Source of the DNA: Microbacterium flavescens
GTDB taxonomy: Bacteria; Actinomycetota; Actinomycetes; Actinomycetales; Microbacteriaceae
Direction: 5' to 3'
Assembly: GCF_018588945.1 (NCBI RefSeq)
Contig: NZ_JAFIWA010000005.1
Location: 248,001-312,000, forward strand
Length of the DNA stretch: 64,000 nucleotides
A model generated the notes under the pieces. That model had not been told where the DNA came from, did no database searches, and saw only the letters and a list, made by a program, of their open reading frames with translations. This document shows, in pieces, positions 7,583-16,663 of this stretch. Numbering within the stretch: the stretch's first letter is position 1; each line of letters opens with the position of its first letter. A program made the translations under genes and the position numbers.

Positions 7583-9091
7583 ATGCTCGACCCGACTCTC
7601 ATCCAGGTCATCGCCGTCGTCGCCCTGATCATCGCGGTGCTCGGCCTGATCACGTTCATCGCGCGCCGCATCCGGCGCGTGCCTCCGAACGAGGCCCTCG
7701 TGATCGTCGGCCGCGGGGCAGGCAAGCCCGCACCCGGCGAATCCGGCATCGGCCAGAGGGTCGTGATCGGCGGACGCACCTTCGTGTGGCCGATCCTGCA
7801 GCAGGGCTTCTCCATCTCCCTCGAGCAGCGCCAGATCGGCATCACGGTGGAGGGGGTCGACAAGAACCGCATCAAGATCGCGATCAAGGCGTCCATCAAC
7901 TTCAAGGTGTCGGGCACCGAAGATGGTGTGCGCCGTGCGGCCCAGCGCTTCCTCTCGCAGCAGGGCGCGCTCACCGAGATCATCAAGGAGTCGCTCGAAG
8001 GATCGCTGCGCTCGATCATCGGCGACATGACGATCGAGCAGATCATCTCCGACCGCAAGGGCCTCTCCGACCGGGTCGTCGCCGAGACGAAGACCGACCT
8101 CGTCGAGCAGGGCCTGCAGGTCGACCTCCTCAACATCAGCGACATCTCGACGCCGGGCAGCGACTACCTCGCCAACCTCGGTCGCGCCGAGGCTGCCCGC
8201 GCCCGCCAGGTCGCCGAGATCAGCGAGGCCGAGGCGTCGCGTGCCAGCGAATTCGCCCGCATCGACGCCGCGGAGCAGATCGCCGAGCGCCAGAAGGCGC
8301 TGAGCCTCCGGCAGGCGACGATCAAGGCGCAGACCGACCGGGCCAACGCCGAGGCCGAGGCGTCGGGCCAGCTGGCCAAGGCGGAGCAGGACAAGGCGGT
8401 GGCCCTCCTCGAGCGCGACGCGTTGTCGGAGCAGGCGAACGTGACCCAGGAGCGCCTCGACATCGACGTGCGCAAGCCCGCGGAGGCCGAGGCGTACGCC
8501 GAGGTGCAGCGCGCGACGGCGCTGCGCGACGCCGCGAACGCCGCAACCGAGGCCGACGCCTTCAAGCGCACCAAGATCGCCGAGGCGAACAAGGTGGCCG
8601 CCGTGCAGGACGCCGAAGCCGCCGCCACCGCCGTCCGCTTCTCGGGCGAGGCCGAGCGCGACAAGCAGGTCGCCCTCGCCGCGGGCATCCGGGCCGAGGG
8701 TGAGGCGCGCGCCGCCGCCATCCAGGCCGAGGGTCTGGCCGAGGCCGCTTCCACCGACGCGAAGGCGCTCGCCCTCCAGAAGTACGGCGAGGCCGCGCTG
8801 GCGCAGGAGATCATCTCGCGGCTGCCCGACATCGTGCGCGCGGCGGCCGAGCCGATCGCGTCGATCGACAAGCTCACGGTCGTCTCGACAGACGGCGCGT
8901 CCGAGCTCACCAAGACCGTCGGCAAGGTGCTGGGCGAAGGCACCGAGGTGGTCAAGAACCTCACCGGCCTCGACCTGACGACGCTCATGCAGGCCTTCGC
9001 CATCAAGGCGGCGGGAGCCGACCCGCAGGCCGTGCTCGGCGCCGCGACGGCAGTGGTCGACGGCGACAAGTCCCCGGCCGGGGCGAAGTAG
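7583..9091 (+). CDS. Flotillin family protein (SPFH domain)
   Basis: A 502-aa protein: one N-terminal membrane helix (residues 8-28), an SPFH/band-7 domain (about 30-190; GRTFVWPILQQGFSISLEQ), a long Ala/Glu/Arg-rich coiled coil (about 190-420) with repeated EAE and AEA units, and a C-terminal part. This is the YqiK/FloT layout. Flotillins assemble on the inner membrane and organise microdomains. The preceding gene encodes its usual NfeD-like partner. The gene ends before a strong hairpin shared with glyS. Confidence 0.9.
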   Translation: MLDPTLIQVIAVVALIIAVLGLITFIARRIRRVPPNEALVIVGRGAGKPAPGESGIGQRVVIGGRTFVWPILQQGFSISLEQRQIGITVEGVDKNRIKIAIKASINFKVSGTEDGVRRAAQRFLSQQGALTEIIKESLEGSLRSIIGDMTIEQIISDRKGLSDRVVAETKTDLVEQGLQVDLLNISDISTPGSDYLANLGRAEAARARQVAEISEAEASRASEFARIDAAEQIAERQKALSLRQATIKAQTDRANAEAEASGQLAKAEQDKAVALLERDALSEQANVTQERLDIDVRKPAEAEAYAEVQRATALRDAANAATEADAFKRTKIAEANKVAAVQDAEAAATAVRFSGEAERDKQVALAAGIRAEGEARAAAIQAEGLAEAASTDAKALALQKYGEAALAQEIISRLPDIVRAAAEPIASIDKLTVVSTDGASELTKTVGKVLGEGTEVVKNLTGLDLTTLMQAFAIKAAGADPQAVLGAATAVVDGDKSPAGAK

Positions 9092-9114
9092 CCGGTCGCC
9101 CCGCAGACGAGAGA

Positions 9115-9153
9115 AGCGGATGCCGCGACCGAGGCCGGGTCGCGGCATCCGCT
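9115..9153. terminator. Bidirectional hairpin terminator between flotillin and glyS genes
   Basis: A perfect 16-bp inverted repeat, arms 9115-9130 (AGCGGATGCCGCGACC) and 9138-9153, with a 7-nt loop, placed between the converging flotillin and glycyl-tRNA synthetase genes. A short pyrimidine run (CTTCTGTCT) follows on the plus strand. The arms are made of the GGATGCC word that is common throughout this DNA. Confidence 0.75.
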
Positions 9154-9177
9154 CTTCTGTCTAGGTCTGAGTCCGGG

Positions 9178-10563
9178 TCAGGCGCCCTGGAGCCGCTCGC
9201 CCAGGTGGGCGTGCAGGTTCTCGAGCGGCACGCGCTCCTGGCCCATGGTGTCGCGATCGCGGACCGTGACGGCGCGGTCGTCGAGCGAGTCGAAGTCGAC
9301 GGTGACGCAGAACGGCGTGCCGATCTCGTCCTGGCGGCGGTAGCGGCGGCCGATGGCTCCGGCGTCGTCGAAGTCGACGTTCCATTCGCCGCGCAGGTCG
9401 TCGGCCACCTCGCGCGCGATCGGCGAGAGCTGCTCGTTGCGCGAGAGCGGCAGGATCGCGACCTTGACGGGGGCGAGGCGCGGATCGAGCTTGAGCACCG
9501 TGCGGGTGTCGGTGCCGCCCTTCGCGTTCGGCGCCTCCTCCTCGTGGTACGCGTCGACGAGGAATGCCATCATGGCGCGCGTGAGGCCGAACGACGGCTC
9601 GATCACGTACGGGATGTACTTCTCGCCGGAGGCCTGGTCGAAGTAGGTCAGGCTCTGGCCCGACGCCTCGGTGTGGTTCGACAGGTCGTAGTCGGTGCGG
9701 TTGGCGACGCCCATGAGCTCGCCCCACTCCTTGCCGGCGAAGCCGAAGCGGTACTCGACGTCGATGGTGCCGGCCGAATAGTGGGCGCGGTCCTCTTCGG
9801 GCACGTCGAACTGCCGCAGGTTCTCGGGGTCGATGCCGAGATCGATGAACCAGTCCCAGCACGCCTGCACCCAGTGATCGAACCACTGGCCGGCGTCGGC
9901 CGGCGGGGTGAAGAACTCGATCTCCATCTGCTCGAACTCGCGCGTGCGGAAGATGAAGTTTCCGGGCGTGATCTCGTTGCGGAACGCCTTGCCGACCTGG
10001 CCGATGCCGAACGGCGGCTTCTTGCGCGACGCGGTGAGCACGTTCGAGAAGTTCACGAAGATGCCCTGCGCCGTCTCGGGACGCAGGAAGTGAAGTCCCG
10101 ACTCGTCGTCCACGACGCCGAGGTAGGTCTTCACGAGGCCCGAGAAGGCCTTGGGCTCGGTGTACTGGCCCTTGGTGCCGCAGTTCGGGCACGGCACGTC
10201 GGCGAGGCCGTTCTCGGCCTTGCGGCCCTTGCGTGCCTCGAAGTCCTCGAGGAGGTTGTCGGCGCGGAACCGCTTGTGGCACTGCATGCACTCGACGAGC
10301 GGGTCGGTGAACGTCGCGACGTGACCGGATGCCTCCCACACGCGCTTGGGCAGGATGATCGACGAGTCGAGGCCGACCATGTCGCCGCGGCCGCGCACGA
10401 ACGTCTGCCACCACTGGCGGCGGATGTTCTCCTTGAGCTCGGTGCCGAGGGGACCGTAGTCCCATGCCGACCGGGATCCGCCGTAGATCTCGCCCGCCTG
10501 GAAGACGAACCCGCGGTGGCGGGCGAGGGCGATGACTTTGTCGAGGCGGGACTGCTCGGCCAC
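9178..10563 (-). CDS. glyS: Glycyl-tRNA synthetase, single-chain (class II)
   Basis: A 461-aa homodimeric-type GlyRS, normal length for actinobacteria. It has [11 protein letters not shown] near the N-terminus, zinc-binding-like pairs CMQC (Cys 92/95) and CPNC (Cys 125/128), LRPETAQG, the motif-2 region [20 protein letters not shown] and a C-terminal anticodon-binding domain. It charges tRNA-Gly. The GTG at 10563 is chosen because the conserved sequence begins there and TTGGAG lies upstream; an in-frame ATG at 10620 would add unconserved sequence. Confidence 0.95.
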   Translation of the reverse strand: MAEQSRLDKVIALARHRGFVFQAGEIYGGSRSAWDYGPLGTELKENIRRQWWQTFVRGRGDMVGLDSSIILPKRVWEASGHVATFTDPLVECMQCHKRFRADNLLEDFEARKGRKAENGLADVPCPNCGTKGQYTEPKAFSGLVKTYLGVVDDESGLHFLRPETAQGIFVNFSNVLTASRKKPPFGIGQVGKAFRNEITPGNFIFRTREFEQMEIEFFTPPADAGQWFDHWVQACWDWFIDLGIDPENLRQFDVPEEDRAHYSAGTIDVEYRFGFAGKEWGELMGVANRTDYDLSNHTEASGQSLTYFDQASGEKYIPYVIEPSFGLTRAMMAFLVDAYHEEEAPNAKGGTDTRTVLKLDPRLAPVKVAILPLSRNEQLSPIAREVADDLRGEWNVDFDDAGAIGRRYRRQDEIGTPFCVTVDFDSLDDRAVTVRDRDTMGQERVPLENLHAHLGERLQGA

Positions 10564-10629
10564 GGTGGCTCCAATGGTCGGGATGGGTTTTCGTGCCTGA
10601 GGCGGCGAGGGCCGCGGCATCCGTCGATT

Positions 10630-11661
10630 CTAGTCGGCGGAGCCGGTCCGCCCGGACGGGCCCGGCTCGTCGCCGGCCGCCCGCTCGAACTCGCGATCCC
10701 ATTCGCGCAGCTCTTTGCGGCGCCCCATGAGGCCGTCGAGCGACACCTGGAAGTGCAGGCCGCGCCGCGCGTTGACCTGCTTGATGTTCTCGACGAGCTC
10801 GACCGAGAAGGCCGACACCGCGCTGCGCACCTCGTCGGTGCGCTCGACCGGGTCGTCCCACAGGTCGGGGTGGATCAGGATGTCGAGCAGGTAGTCGCGG
10901 TCGAGCGCGCCGGTGAGCTTGCGCAGTGTCTCGCCGTACTCGACGGCGGCGGTCGCGCGCTGCCCCTCCTCGCCCTTGCGGTCGAGGCGGTCGAAGAGCT
11001 CGCTGGTGTGCGCGGCGATCCTGCCGACGTCGGTCGCGACCTCCCCCGCCTGCGGGACGCCGGCCGCGCCCGCCTGCGCGTACTCGGCGGTGAGCACCTG
11101 CAGCGTGTGGACGTGGGTGCGCACCGGTTCGGGAAGCGGATGCCGCGCCCCGGCCGAGCCCGTGCGACGGCGTCGTGACCGCATCACGCCGAAGAGCGCG
11201 CCGCCCGCCGCGAGCAGCACGGCCGCGCCGACGGCGACCCCGACCAGCGGACCGGCGTCGAAGCTGCCCGACGCGGGGGCGTCGGGCTCGAGCGCGATGA
11301 CGCCCTGGATCGTCTCGGTGAGCGCGGTGTCGACGTCGGAGGCCGACACCTCGGCCTCGTTCGCGACCCGCATGGCCTCGCCCGGCGCGAGCACGCGGGA
11401 GCCGGCCGAGAGGTCGTCGCCGACCGCCACGATGATGGTCGCCGTGCCCGGGTGCGCGGCCGCCAGCTCCGACACGATGTCGGGTCCGGATGCCTCGAGC
11501 GCCGCGTTGTCGGAGAACACGGCGACCGCGATCGACTCGTCGCCGATCTGCTGCGCCAGCTGGTCGCGCAGCGCCGCGGCGCCCGTCACCTCGGACGACA
11601 CGTAGACGTTGTCGGCCGCGAGCGCGTCGACGGCGTCGTCGACGTAGCCCTGGCCGTCCAT
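10630..11661 (-). CDS. Membrane protein, extracytoplasmic TPM-like N-terminus and cytoplasmic helical C-terminus
   Basis: A 343-aa protein. Residues 1-125 form an alpha/beta domain resembling TPM/Rv1476-like modules, one membrane helix lies at about 137-160, followed by RSRRRR as a stop-transfer signal, and the rest (about 170-343) is helical and charged. There is no N-terminal signal peptide, so topology is uncertain. It starts 25 nt after the substrate-binding/VWA lipoprotein gene and is very likely co-transcribed. Function unknown; a partner role at the membrane for the VWA protein is inference. Confidence 0.6.
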   Translation of the reverse strand: MDGQGYVDDAVDALAADNVYVSSEVTGAAALRDQLAQQIGDESIAVAVFSDNAALEASGPDIVSELAAAHPGTATIIVAVGDDLSAGSRVLAPGEAMRVANEAEVSASDVDTALTETIQGVIALEPDAPASGSFDAGPLVGVAVGAAVLLAAGGALFGVMRSRRRRTGSAGARHPLPEPVRTHVHTLQVLTAEYAQAGAAGVPQAGEVATDVGRIAAHTSELFDRLDRKGEEGQRATAAVEYGETLRKLTGALDRDYLLDILIHPDLWDDPVERTDEVRSAVSAFSVELVENIKQVNARRGLHFQVSLDGLMGRRKELREWDREFERAAGDEPGPSGRTGSAD

Positions 11662-11686
11662 CGTGCTGCGCACCTCTCGTCTCTGC

Positions 11687-13567
11687 CTAGAAGTTGTTGA
11701 TGACCGAAGCGAACACGAGGTCGATCTTCGCGGCATCCGACGCGTCGAACCATTGGCCGCCCGTCGCCTCGGCGATGCGCTGCAGGGCCCCCGTGTCGGC
11801 ACCCTCGCCGTACGCGATCGGGAAGATGCGCACCGGGGCGTCGTCGCCGCCCTCGCGCGTCGCCTTGCCGATCTTCGCCACGAGCGAGTCGAGCGAGATT
11901 GCCGAGTCGGTGTCCTGCCCGTCGGAGAGCACGACGATCGCGTTGATGCGGCCCGGCTCGGCGCGGGAGGTCATCTCGTCGTATGCCTGCGCGATCGCGT
12001 CGTAGAGCGGGGTGCCCTCGCGCGTCGCGAAGCGCAGGTCGTCGAGCGACGACTCGACCGACTCGCGGTCGGACGCGAGCGGCGTGACGTCGCGCAGCAC
12101 CACGAGGTTCTCGCCGGCCTCGGACTCGACACCGGTGGTGAACGCCCACACGCCCACCTCGTCGGTGGAGCGGAAGTGGCCGAGGGTCGCCTGCGCGCCT
12201 TCGATCGCGCCGTCGAGCTTGGAGCGTCCGTCGCCGATCGCCTCGTCCATCGAGCCCGAGATGTCGATCACCTCGAGCACGGACGAGGGCTTGCGGATCT
12301 GCGTCCACTGGTCGATCGCCGCCGAGACGACGTCGACCTCCGGACGCGGCAGCGACACCGCGGGCCCCGCGGGGTCGACGCCGTACGCGGCCGTGAAGAG
12401 GTCGCCGAGAGGCACCGACTCGTCGAGCGGGCGGAAGCCGTACTCGGGCAGGATCTCCTGCGCGGCCCCGGTCTGCAGGAACGCCGCGAAGGCGGCGCCC
12501 GCTTCGGCCTGCACCGCGGTCACCCAGTCGGCGCCGAGCACCGTGATCGGGTTGTCGGACCACATCGACCCGCCCGAGGGATACACGGCGACCAGCTTCT
12601 CCTTGGGGGGAGTGAGCTTCTCGCCCGGCTGCACGGTGTGCGAGTCGGGGTTGCCCTGGTTGTAGTTGAGCAGCGAGGTCTCTTCGAGCGCGACGGCCGA
12701 GACGTAGCCCGAGCCGCCGGCGCCGTTCTGCGTCTCGTCGTACAGCGTCGTGAGCACCTTGCCGGTGGTGTCGCCGTAGTGGATCACGCACTCCTCGAAC
12801 ACGCGCGAGAAGTCGGCCGAGGCCGCCACGTCGTCGGCGGTGAGGTCGGCGGTCTTGCCGGATGCCTCGTACGACTGCATCAGGATCGCCGAGAGCCCGG
12901 TCGTGGACGTGTTCGGGTTGGTCTTGGAGATCTTGAACGAGCCCCACAGGTCTTTGCCGACGCTCCCCCACCCGTCGGGGTCCTGGCACAGGCGCTCGAA
13001 ATCGGCGATGCCGATGTCGGAGCCCGGGTAGCCGAGCGCCTTCGCCATGGTCTCGGGCACCCCGAACACGATGGGGGTGTGGGTGAACGACGCGGGCTCG
13101 CCGACGAGCGAAGCGGATGCCGCGGCCGCCACTCGCTCGGTCCACACGGTGGATGCCGGGGACCACATGGTGGGCCAGCGCCGGGTGTCCTCATCGGGCC
13201 AGTCCTGTCCTGACGTGAGGAATCGCGTGGCGTCACCCGACGACACGTTGATCGGACGCACCGTCGCGCACTCGTCCAGTGCGTCGTGCTCCGGCGACTC
13301 CTTGAACGCCGCGGCGAGAGCGTCGAGCATGTTGACCTTCTCGGACGACGTCGCGACGACGACGCTCGTGCATCCGTCGTCGGCGAAGTCGCCGTCGCCG
13401 AAGTCGCCGCCGTCGGGACCGCCGCCGAAGCAGGCCGTGAGCGCCATCGCGGCCGTGAGGATCGTCGCCACGACGGCACCCTGCCGGGCGTGCCCGCGCA
13501 GGCGCTCGGGCGAGAACGGGGAGACGTGCGAGGGGGCGGCGGGAACCCGCCGTCGTCGGGCTGGCAT
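11687..13567 (-). CDS. Substrate-binding and von Willebrand factor A domain lipoprotein
   Basis: A 626-aa secreted lipoprotein with a lipobox ending in Cys46 (ALTAC) after a basic N-terminus. Residues about 65-400 resemble an extracellular solute-binding domain, and about 425-626 are a VWA domain with a complete MIDAS: DISGS starting at Asp435, a Thr in EGTPLYD and an Asp in VLSDGQDT. It probably binds a ligand or partner through Mg2+. A -10-like TAGGCT 6 nt before the ATG suggests a leaderless message. The next gene encodes a membrane protein. A second protein with the same domain order lies at 43079-44782. Confidence 0.88.
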   Translation of the reverse strand: MPARRRRVPAAPSHVSPFSPERLRGHARQGAVVATILTAAMALTACFGGGPDGGDFGDGDFADDGCTSVVVATSSEKVNMLDALAAAFKESPEHDALDECATVRPINVSSGDATRFLTSGQDWPDEDTRRWPTMWSPASTVWTERVAAAASASLVGEPASFTHTPIVFGVPETMAKALGYPGSDIGIADFERLCQDPDGWGSVGKDLWGSFKISKTNPNTSTTGLSAILMQSYEASGKTADLTADDVAASADFSRVFEECVIHYGDTTGKVLTTLYDETQNGAGGSGYVSAVALEETSLLNYNQGNPDSHTVQPGEKLTPPKEKLVAVYPSGGSMWSDNPITVLGADWVTAVQAEAGAAFAAFLQTGAAQEILPEYGFRPLDESVPLGDLFTAAYGVDPAGPAVSLPRPEVDVVSAAIDQWTQIRKPSSVLEVIDISGSMDEAIGDGRSKLDGAIEGAQATLGHFRSTDEVGVWAFTTGVESEAGENLVVLRDVTPLASDRESVESSLDDLRFATREGTPLYDAIAQAYDEMTSRAEPGRINAIVVLSDGQDTDSAISLDSLVAKIGKATREGGDDAPVRIFPIAYGEGADTGALQRIAEATGGQWFDASDAAKIDLVFASVINNF

Positions 13568-13632
13568 GGGGCCAGCCTACGGGTGAACGGCGCCCGCGGC
13601 GGGCGCGACCGCCCGCCTGTGGAGCGGCGGCG

Positions 13633-14016
13633 TCAGGAGACGAACCCGATGGACATCGGGTACTTGTACCACTCGCCCCGGTTGGCCTTCACCGCGGCCA
13701 CGATGCACAGCACGATGTTCAGGATGTAGGCCGCGGCGATGATGAAGAACCCGATGAGGACGATGCTCAGAATGCCGCCCACGACGTAGGCGATGACGAG
13801 CGTCAGCTGGAAGTTCAGCGCGGTTGCGGAGTGCGCGCGCACGAACGGTCCGCGATCCTTGAGTACGAGGAATCCGATGAGCGGCGCGAGGAAGCCGAAG
13901 AACAGCCCGCCGAGGTGGATGAGGGTCGCCCAGAGCCTCTCATCGGACGGGTTCATCGGCTGGGGCTGCGGGGCGGCGTACGGGGAGGCCGGCTGGTACG
14001 GCGGAGGCGTGGTCAC
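13633..14016 (-). CDS. DUF4870 domain-containing membrane protein
   Basis: A 127-aa protein with a Pro/Gln/Ala-rich N-terminus (about 1-22) and the DUF4870 (Tic20-like) membrane domain with three hydrophobic segments: WATLIHLGGLFFGFLAPLIG, FVRAHSATALNFQ, and a C-terminal pair ending GEWYKYP. Function unknown. The start is GTG at 14016, six bases after a TAGGCT -10 box, so it is probably leaderless. Confidence 0.88.
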   Translation of the reverse strand: MTTPPPYQPASPYAAPQPQPMNPSDERLWATLIHLGGLFFGFLAPLIGFLVLKDRGPFVRAHSATALNFQLTLVIAYVVGGILSIVLIGFFIIAAAYILNIVLCIVAAVKANRGEWYKYPMSIGFVS

Positions 14017-14076
14017 CGCCTCAGCCTAGGGGCGCGGAGGATCGCGGTGCACGGGGGCTGACCCCCGGATTCCGCG

Positions 14077-15411
14077 TCAGACCTCGCGCAGCGCGGAGCG
14101 TCCCACATCGGCGATCGAGGTATGCCCTGAGAGCCCGAGCGTGATGTCGAGTTCGGCGAGGATGTTGCGCACCGTCTCGCGCACCCCCTCCTCCCCCGCG
14201 ATGCCGAGTCCATACGCATACGGACGGCCGATCGCGACCGCGGTGGCGCCGAGGGCGAGCGCGATGAAGGCATCCGATCCCTGCCGCACGCCGGAGTCGA
14301 AGATCACCGGAACGCGTCCGGCGACGCGCTCCACCACGCCCGGCAGAGCGTCGAGCGTGGGCACTGACTGGTCGATCTGCCGACCGCCGTGATTCGACAC
14401 CCACACGCCGTCCGCGCCGACATCGACGGCGCGTGCCGCGTCATCGGGATGGACGACGCCCTTCAGCACGATCGGCAGCGTCGTCCACTCGCGCGCCTTG
14501 GCGAGGTCGTCCCACGTGAGGGCGGGCGTCGAGAACACCTCGAGGAACGTCTCCACCGCCGCGCGCGGCAGCGGCGAGCGCAGGTTCTCGCGCAGCGTCC
14601 CTCCGGTGAGCGGCGCCCCCTTGCGGGCGATCTTCACGCCGGCGGCGACGGTCTGCGCGGTGAGCCGCACGGGCGGGGCGGGCGGGGCCGCGGCATCCGG
14701 TCCTCTCCTCACGCGCTCGCGCACCAGCTGCTGGAAGACCGGATCGCTCGTGTACTGCGCGATCCCCATGCCGCGCGTGAAGGGCAGGTACGCCAGGTCG
14801 AGATCGCGGGTGCGCCATCCGAGCAGGTGCGTGTCGAGGGTGACGACGACGGCTTCGCACCCGGATGCCTCGGCCCGCCGCAGCAGCGAGGCGTTGAGCT
14901 CGTCGTCGGCCGACCAGTACAGCTGGAACAGGCGGGATCCGTCGGGCGCGGCATCCCGGATCTCCTCCATCGGGAACGAGGCCTGGTTGCTGATCGCATA
15001 GGGCACGCCGAGGGATGCCGCGGCCCGCGCCACCGCCAGATCGGCGTCGCCGTGCGCCAGCTCCATGACGCCGAGCGGGGCGAGCACCAGGGGCGTCGGG
15101 CGACGGCGGCCGAAGAGGTCGATCGACAGGTCGCGGGTCGCCACGTCGTGCAGCGGACGAGGCCAGACCTGCCACCGGTCGAACGCCGCCGCGTTGGCCC
15201 GGACGGTGCGCTCGGCGCCCGCTCCCCCGGCGATATAGGCGAAGGCCTCGGCGCTGAGCGCTCGCCGCGCCGTTGCCTCGAGACGCTCGGCGTCGACGGG
15301 CACCCGGGGCTTCGTGCCGCTGATCCCGGCGCGATAGACATCGGACTGCGTGCGTCGCGAGATGCCGCGCGCGGCGGCGGGGTCGTGGGGAGCGTCGATG
15401 CTCTGAACCAT
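14077..15411 (-). CDS. FMN-dependent alpha-hydroxy-acid oxidoreductase (lactate 2-monooxygenase / LldD-like)
   Basis: A 444-aa TIM-barrel flavoenzyme of the L-lactate dehydrogenase/glycolate oxidase family. Visible hallmarks are the phosphate/FMN segments LVLAPLGVMEL and FQLYWSADDELN, the active-site SNHGGRQIDQSVPTLDALPG with its His and Arg, and PVIFDSGVRQGSD. Length and the long insertion in the middle are closest to lactate 2-monooxygenase-like members. It would oxidise a 2-hydroxy acid to the 2-oxo acid. The ATG at 15411 follows a TAGGCT box by 7 nt (leaderless candidate). Exact substrate is not decided by sequence. Confidence 0.85.
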   Translation of the reverse strand: MVQSIDAPHDPAAARGISRRTQSDVYRAGISGTKPRVPVDAERLEATARRALSAEAFAYIAGGAGAERTVRANAAAFDRWQVWPRPLHDVATRDLSIDLFGRRRPTPLVLAPLGVMELAHGDADLAVARAAASLGVPYAISNQASFPMEEIRDAAPDGSRLFQLYWSADDELNASLLRRAEASGCEAVVVTLDTHLLGWRTRDLDLAYLPFTRGMGIAQYTSDPVFQQLVRERVRRGPDAAAPPAPPVRLTAQTVAAGVKIARKGAPLTGGTLRENLRSPLPRAAVETFLEVFSTPALTWDDLAKAREWTTLPIVLKGVVHPDDAARAVDVGADGVWVSNHGGRQIDQSVPTLDALPGVVERVAGRVPVIFDSGVRQGSDAFIALALGATAVAIGRPYAYGLGIAGEEGVRETVRNILAELDITLGLSGHTSIADVGRSALREV

Positions 15412-15449
15412 GGGCCACAGCCTATGCGCGGGATTGCCCCGAGCATGGC

Positions 15450-15482
15450 GAAAGGGCGGGCTCCCGATGGGCCCGCCCTTTC
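15450..15482. terminator. Rho-independent-like terminator hairpin
   Basis: Perfect 12-bp arms (GAAAGGGCGGGC, 15450-15461, and its complement at 15471-15482) around a 9-nt loop. It lies just downstream of the small membrane protein gene ending at 15528 on the minus strand and upstream of the hydroxy-acid oxidoreductase, so it most likely ends transcription of the former. Confidence 0.75.
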
Positions 15483-15527
15483 CGGTTTGCTCCGACGCTG
15501 GGGATCGAGGGAGCGATGGGGGTCGAG

Positions 15528-15686
15528 TCAGGTCTGGCGGCGGATGAAGCGCATCAGCCAGGCGATCACCGCGATGATCACGATGACGATGCCGATCCAC
15601 AGCAGGAACTTCGCGGCCTCGATGAACACTCCGAGGAGCAGAAGCACGATGCCGACGATGAGAAGGATCACTGCGAGTCCGGTCAT
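15528..15686 (-). CDS. Small membrane protein, 52 aa
   Basis: A 52-residue protein made of two hydrophobic helices (about 4-21 and 27-46) joined by FIEAAKFL and ending in the basic tail RFIRRQT. It resembles the small DUF/YtxH-independent two-helix proteins seen in many Microbacteriaceae, but no family with a known role is recognised. Support: fully hydrophobic composition with a basic stop-transfer end and a strong terminator right after it. Confidence 0.65.
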   Translation of the reverse strand: MTGLAVILLIVGIVLLLLGVFIEAAKFLLWIGIVIVIIAVIAWLMRFIRRQT

Positions 15687-15769
15687 GAACACAGGTTCCC
15701 GGCATCCCGGCTTCCGGTCGAGGGGTTGACAAACCGCCGTTGACCGCGCTCAGGCGGGTCGGCGGCGGG

Positions 15770-16663
15770 TCAGCCGCCGAACCCGCACCATTGGGCGACC
15801 CAGGTGAGGATCTCACCGCGGAGGTCCTCCGACGCGGCCAGCTCGATCTCGGCGGGCTCGCCGTCGAGCTCCACCTCCACGTCGAAGATCGTGCCGCGCT
15901 TGTCCTCCTGCACAGCGTGGGCATCGCAGCGGATCGGCACGATCGGGAGAGCGATCTGCGCCGCCCCGGTCTCGCCCTCGCGCACGTCCATCCCGAGGGG
16001 ATACGTCTCGACCGTGGCGTCGGCCCCATCGTCGAACGTGATCAGATTCGTGGTCTGAATGCCCGTGATCAGAACGGCCGAGCGACCCGTCGGCGCGACC
16101 CCGAGCATCAGCGCGGCCGGCTCCCCGGAGGGCGACGGGTTGAAGCCGGTGAACGACACGTGCGCCGCGTCGGCGACGGCGGCCGCACGGCAGTCGCGCT
16201 CGTGGAGCGGCCCGATGAATCCGATCGGATCCTCGATCCCGGCCGACGCGCGTCCGGACTCGTCGGCGAGCGTGTAGTCGAATGTGACGTGGGACTCGGG
16301 CATCTCGGCATCGGGAGCGTCGTCGCCGCAGGCCACGTCGGGCAGCTGTACGCGGATGCCGACCGTCCGCCCGGGACCGATGGTGCTCTCGCGGTCCTCC
16401 ACCCGGACGATCGCATCGGCGAAGCGCGGGTCGTCCACCTCGACGGCCCCGACCACCAGCGTCTCGTCCGTCGCGTTGCGCACGACCACCTGCGCCTGCC
16501 GTGCGGCGACGTCCGACCGGCCCTGCTGCAGCTCGACGCTCACTCCGTCGGGCAGCCCGGTGGGCTCGGTCGCCTCACCGCCCGGCGCGCACGCGGCGAG
16601 CGGCAGAGCAAGCAGCATCGCGGCGACGAGAGCCGCTCCACGTACGCCCCCGCGCGACCTCAT
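15770..16663 (-). CDS. Secreted lipoprotein of unknown function
   Basis: A 297-aa protein with a lipobox (LPLAAC, lipidated Cys25) and an extracytoplasmic part predicted to be beta-rich. Six or so Cys (for example in DVACGDD, ERDCRAA, IRCDAH and QWCGFGG) suggest disulphides. No enzymatic motif is seen. Its ATG overlaps the stop of the menC-like gene by 4 nt (ATGA), so the two are translationally coupled although a functional link is not obvious. Confidence 0.7.
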   Translation of the reverse strand: MRSRGGVRGAALVAAMLLALPLAACAPGGEATEPTGLPDGVSVELQQGRSDVAARQAQVVVRNATDETLVVGAVEVDDPRFADAIVRVEDRESTIGPGRTVGIRVQLPDVACGDDAPDAEMPESHVTFDYTLADESGRASAGIEDPIGFIGPLHERDCRAAAVADAAHVSFTGFNPSPSGEPAALMLGVAPTGRSAVLITGIQTTNLITFDDGADATVETYPLGMDVREGETGAAQIALPIVPIRCDAHAVQEDKRGTIFDVEVELDGEPAEIELAASEDLRGEILTWVAQWCGFGG

